Under the pieces are notes generated by a model that did no database searches, was not told where the DNA came from, and worked only from the letters and a program-made list of their open reading frames with translations. DNA of 64,000 nt from Iris pallida (lineage: Eukaryota; Streptophyta; Magnoliopsida; Asparagales; Iridaceae): assembly GCA_029216955.1 (NCBI GenBank), contig JANAVB010016200.1, positions 1,771,835 to 1,835,834 on the forward strand, in the 5' to 3' direction. The position numbers were made by a program, and so were the translations under genes. Positions 59,481 through 64,000 of this stretch are shown one piece after another. The first letter of the stretch is position 1. Every line of letters begins with the position of its first letter.

Positions 59481-61026
59481 TCTCATATCCACTTACGGTG
59501 TCGACAAAGCAACTGGGATTTGATTGGCACTTCATATTCATCTTCACTAATGTCATGCAAAAGCCTATGATTTGCATGTTCTGTGAAAGAGAACATATAT
59601 GTCATTTGGAAGAGTGTCACATGTGGAACTTGCTTAATCTTTCACTAAATGATTTTGTTGTTATATGATCGATTAGTCTAACTATTTTGTTGTGCTATGG
59701 TCAATTATTTGGAAGAGTGTCACATGTGGAACTTGCTTGATTGTGATTTCTCCAAGTGACATAGTCACCAAACATATACAATGTGTTTGATCTGTTTTGG
59801 TGCTTGTGTGAGATTGTGGTTCGTTATCTTCGGGTCGGTTGGTGTGTTTCCGCAGCATTTTTAGGCCAACAATATTTGTTGAGAATCAAAATTAATATTT
59901 TTATACTTTTAAATAGAATATCTATGTTGACAACTAAGGAAAATGACCAAAAGATGAGTGCAGATTGAACCAGGAACTTTGGGTGGAATGAGGTGACGAT
60001 GATCTAATTCTCATTTAGAGCTTATAATATAATATTATTTGTTATTCATTATTATGATCATCAAAACATTACTTCTTACATTACATTTATGATCCAGGTG
60101 TCACTTGGTAAGGTTTTAGAGCTTATAAAAAAAGGGTTTTCTTATATTCTTCTCTTGGTCTCCTTATATTGTAGCATTGGATTTTCAGCGCGCAGTCTTG
60201 GTTCTTGTAGCATATGAAGTTTCCCGGATATGTTGATTTTAGTTCTTTGTTCTTTTTGATCAATTATCCCAATGAACTCGGTTGCACTTTGCTATTTTAT
60301 TTGACAAAGAAGGTGGTAGAATGCTTGCCTGTGCCAATTTTCCCGGAATGAAGATCAAATAAATATCATGGTAACATCAACATATGTGATTCTGTACATA
60401 CCTATGCATCTTATCTCTGCTACAATTATACAGTTTTGATAGTGTTTTCTATAAAAATCTGTGCTCCTTTACCTACATATCCAAGAGTAGGGTTTGAACA
60501 ATGATCACATATTCATATTGCTCTTTGAGATGACATGATCATTAGTGAGAATATGTGCTTCTTCATATAGGTTCTTTTTCCAGACCACTTGGGTATTGAA
60601 AGATAACCTGTAGGTCAATTCGTGTTTGTTAGTATGGAAAAAGGAACTTTCTTTGTTGTAAACGTAGTTCCAGTTTGTTGATTACCATTACCAGAACATT
60701 TGTTTCCATGCTCCATTTATTAAAGATCATGAATTTTAGGCATTCAAGATTATATTTTATGGTCTTAGACAATTGCTACTTAGATAAAGTTGCTATTGAA
60801 GATTCAGGCAAACTGTTGCAGACTGTATATCAATAGAGCAAACAATAGGACAGTTCCCTATGTTTGTAATAAGTAAGTAAATGTGTTCAAGGCCTCAAAA
60901 GAACAACTACAATAGTAAATAGGAAATAACAGAACCATTCTATCTGTGATTATTTGACATATAATCTAACCTGATAATTGGAATTGCTACTTTTTTTAAT
61001 GCAAGGATCACCATTCTTAGAATATG

Positions 61027-61099
<73 letters not shown>

Positions 61100-61341
61100 A
61101 GATTGTATAGATCAGTAGGTAATTTAGAGCATAGTACCCTATTAGAAATGTTATAGAATGTCTGTGGTGAATAAAAAAAATGATACTTTTAGATGATTCA
61201 AACATATTTGTATTCTATTTCTGATGTATGAAATCCCAGGTCTGCTTTATTTTGTTATATTCCATTCATTTTGATATTATATTGATGTGATTTTTTATTT
61301 TACATGATAGGTACTGCAGGTCTATTCAAAAAGTGGTGAAC
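59481..61341 (+). other. Spacer between the two CACTA genes
   Basis: AT-rich DNA without a recognisable coding sequence. A (TA)n run occupies 61027-61097. A TGCAG acceptor-like site at about 61315-61319 may end a 5' untranslated intron of the next gene. Confidence 0.6.
61027..61097. repeat. (TA)n microsatellite
   Basis: About 35 uninterrupted TA units. Confidence 0.95.
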
Positions 61342-63325
61342 ATGTCGGGATATGGTGAAGTAAGCTCATTTATCTTTATAACATTTTTTTAATAATATCT
61401 TGGTGAAAAACTTATTTCTTATTATGTACTTGTTTTATGAAGTCTTCCAAAAAAGGTGATAAAAGAGGAGATAAACAACGTTTAGCTGCCATAGTGGGTA
61501 CCATGCAAAGAGGAAATGAAGGTGTGAGAATATCAAATGGAGACTCTAACTCTCCATTGAATATGTCACCTAATATGCCAAGTGATCAAAATTAATCAAG
61601 TTCTAATGTGCCTGAAAAGAAGAAAACTAGGGGTAAATCAAGAATGGATCATATTCGTATGAGAAAAAATCCTGTTCCGGTTGATTTTAATGATAGGGGT
61701 CAACCAATTGGAGATACTACAGCTGAATTTGCTAGTTTTCTAGGCTCGACATCAAGAGATTTAGTGCCAGTGACAATGGAGAAATGGACAGATCTTTCTG
61801 ATGATTTTAAACATCAAATCTGGGAGAACATTACGGTAATATTTATGTCATATTTAGGTGTTTTTTAGATGCATTTATTAAACTTATGTTTTTATTGACG
61901 GGTATCTTTTTCTTATAGCAAAAATTTATTCTTGATGACTACCATAAGACTTACGTATTCCAAAAGTTAGGAAGGCATTGGCGTGATCATAGATCTAATT
62001 TGATGAAAGACGTGATAGAACAAGCAAAAGTTGTAGGTCTACCACGAGCACTTGCCCTCCTGAAACCTGACAATATACCATCCTTTAAAGATTGGAAGAC
62101 ATTTGTAATCAAGAGAAGTACCCCAGAATTTAGGGTAAATATTGTTGGTTTCATTGTATTTTTTTTCTATAAATGTTTTGCTATTGCTAAATGATGTAAT
62201 ATATTTCAAATGTAATAAAGGAAAGAAGTGAAAAATTCAAGAAGATGAGGAGAAATAAAACTTTGCTGCATACAACGAGTCGTAAGGGATATGCTCGTCT
62301 AGAGGAAGAAATGGTAACTAAGTGATAATCTGCTTGTTACCTAAAAATCTGTTTTGTTACACCAGTCATTTCATTAGTCTTATTGATTTTTATTCACCTT
62401 TTTTCCTCAAAAAAATGTCTTATAGCGTCAACAAAGTGATAATCCTAATTCTATACAAAGATTTGATGTTTGGATCAAAGGACATAAGAGGAAGACGGGT
62501 ACATTGAGTTTAGAGGCTCAGAAAATTTTGGTATATTTTCGTTTATATTTTTTATCATTTGGTTATTCACTTATATCGTTCTAAAATTATCTATGTTCAA
62601 TTTTATAAGGATGACGTAGAAGAGATTCATAAGTCAGCAACACCATCAGAAAAAAGTTCTCTTCAAGATGATGCGGTTTCAAAAGTAATTGGCCCTGAAC
62701 GACGAGGAAAAGTAAGAGGACTTGGCTTTGGGGCGACTCCTTCAAAAGTAGAAGGCCAAAAATATCATCGTGATAAATTCAATAGATTAGAAAGTGAGTT
62801 GAATGAATTGAAAAATTTTGTCAAAAGCATCGCTGAAAAGGTTATTAGGAATAATAACATTGTAAGTTTTATACTTCGAATAGTATCTTTATTCTTTAGT
62901 ACAAACCAATATGTTCAATAGTTAATGTATTTTTTTCATTCATGTAGCAAATAGAAAACTCAAACACGGTGAGAAAGGATAACTCAAACAATGGGGTTCA
63001 AAGTTCTACCAACCGAGAGAGAGCCGAAACAAGGCGGGAAAAAGTAAATGCAGAAGTTCCAAGTTCTCCTAGCATTGGGACAAAATGCAAATTATTGAAT
63101 TGGGAGACGAGTTCAGAAGTTGTGGCAATTGGCGAGATTGCATCTACAAATCCCAAAGATTTGGTCCATCATGTGGCTATAGGACAAGAGTGCTATAAAC
63201 TTTGGGTTCATGAAGTAATTGATTATGAGGTGACTTTGTATCGGCCGACCCGTGAGTTTTTTCTTCTACATGAGGCTTTATCAAGTACGATCGCGTGGCC
63301 TATCAAGTATATCAAATTTGATTAG
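61342..63325 (+). CDS. Transposase_24 (Ptta/En/Spm, TNPA-like) gene, eight exons, one in-frame stop
   Basis: The TNPA-like partner normally binds the subterminal repeats and assists the transposase. Exons 61342-61359, 61443-61835, 61919-62134, 62221-62313, 62426-62530, 62610-62861 and 62948-63325 join through GT-AG introns, all phase 0. The protein has a Lys-rich N-terminus, then the family core (PVDFNDRGQPIGD, FLGSTSRDLVPVTMEKW, GRHWRDHRSNL), RGKVRGLGFGATPSK, a coiled coil (~FNRLESELNELKNFV) and a conserved C-terminal block (ASTNPKDLVHHVAIGQECYKLWV). A single TAA at 61593-61595 interrupts exon 2 near the N-terminus; translation from the ATG at 61644 downstream would keep the whole core. The call of seven listed exons is certain in frame; an additional untranslated exon upstream is inferred. 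It is far better preserved than the TNP2 gene. Confidence 0.85.
61593..61595 (+). other. In-frame TAA in the Transposase_24 gene
   Basis: The frame reads ...PSDQN, TAA, then SSSNVPEKKK and continues open into the conserved core. A CAA-to-TAA change would explain it. Confidence 0.7.
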
Positions 63326-64000
63326 GGGTGAGACTTCCACTATTCTGGTATGATGAAATTAAGTAAATTATGTGCCTTCTTCCTGTTTTGATCCTGTCAA
63401 ATTGTTATTTGCAAAAAATGATTTTTTCCCACTGTTCTGCAATGCAGAAAGAGTAAGCAGGTTGCTGCCCGAGCCATCAATCTTTTTTGTGTGTTTTTTT
63501 TACATATTTTTAAAATTATAATCTGCTACCACTGTTTCATTTGTGCTTCTTTTCTGTATGATAGCATCCTTGTTCTGCTTGTGTTTTATCCTATTTAAAT
63601 GAAAAAAGAAACTTAATAGGCAGATCAAAAGAAACAAAATAAATAAGCTAGTCAAACCTAAAAACAAACAAACTACTTAGGCCTATATAAAGAAAGATAT
63701 CTAAGGTATATCTAATGTAGATGTGCTACATCAGTTGCGGAGAGATAAATATGACACGACACAAACATAATTCAAACATGGCACCGTTGGATTTATTGAA
63801 GATTTACATGGGTTTGGCACGAGTGTTGGAAGCTTCATAAAAATAGAAAAGGGCCATATTGATAACTTTAGTCCCACGTGGATGTTGGGCTATTGTAGTA
63901 AGCTTCTGATATCTTGCTTTCTGCGAAAGATACAAAGACTATTTCCAATACTTGTGCTTCATCTCAAATTAGACATGTTTTCCCATCTTCCTTGCGAATT
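63326..64000. other. CACTA DNA downstream of the second gene
   Basis: No gene or terminal repeat seen. AT-rich with T runs; it probably contains the 3' untranslated region. Confidence 0.5.

Larger units (their letters stand above)
52127..64000 (+). mobile_element. CACTA (En/Spm) DNA transposon, left part
   Basis: It opens with the terminal sequence CACTACAAGAAAAA. It contains TTTACGACAT-type subterminal repeats, a TNP2-family transposase gene and a Transposase_24 gene, both on the plus strand. AAT precedes it as the putative 3-bp target duplication. No matching right terminus (ending TTGTAGTG) is seen before 64000, so the element is longer than 11.8 kb or truncated beyond the window. Confidence 0.9.

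Noticed and set aside
63326..64000. Right terminal inverted repeat of the CACTA element
   Set aside because: No sequence ending TTGTAGTG was found before the window ends.

Overview
This is plant nuclear DNA, almost entirely transposable elements nested inside one another; I see no host gene. It points to an angiosperm with a repeat-rich genome: Ty3/gypsy Tat-lineage and chromovirus proteins, a large LTR retrotransposon derivative, a CACTA (En/Spm) DNA transposon, GT-AG introns and TATAAATA promoters. The species cannot be named from the sequence alone.

Layout. (1) 1-~2640: the 3' end of a plus-strand Tat-lineage element (Tat1), with at least one small antisense gene, a polypurine tract and the 3' LTR. 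(2) ~2641-3396 continued at 20114-20220: a broken plus-oriented LTR of another element. (3) 3397-20108: a complete 16.7 kb Tat-lineage element (Tat2) on the minus strand, with 880-bp LTRs (17 differences), CCTTA target duplications and a tRNA-Arg primer site. It carries ORF1, gag, protease, RT, two RNase H domains and integrase. Between pol and the 3' LTR lie two plus-strand (antisense) genes: a four-exon gene for a predicted 1407-residue plant-mobile-domain-like protein, and a 106-residue gene. Each has its own TATA box and polyadenylation signal. (4) 20221-40668: a decayed minus-strand Tekay/Del-type chromovirus. Its right LTR is split by (5) 28561-38467, a 9.9 kb plus-strand non-autonomous element with two ~4.3 kb LTRs around only 1.3 kb. 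(6) 40669-41867: unassigned DNA. (7) 41868-44145 and 52050-52126: an LTR related to the chromovirus, split by (8) 44146-52049, a non-autonomous minus-strand retroelement with CGTAA duplications and an initiator-Met primer site. (9) 52127-64000: the 5' part of a CACTA transposon carrying a damaged TNP2 transposase gene and a nearly intact Transposase_24 (TNPA-like) gene. Its far end is outside the window.

How it works together. The most notable unit is Tat2, which combines a sense gag-pol with two convergent antisense genes separated by an array of about ten AACGG/CCGT inverted-repeat units. Tat1 has the same polypurine tract but a different antisense gene, so antisense cargo seems to be exchanged within this lineage. 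Several unrelated elements here also carry arrays of short CpG-containing motifs in or near their LTRs. All coordinates were read by eye; exon joins were checked only for GT-AG borders and frame continuity.
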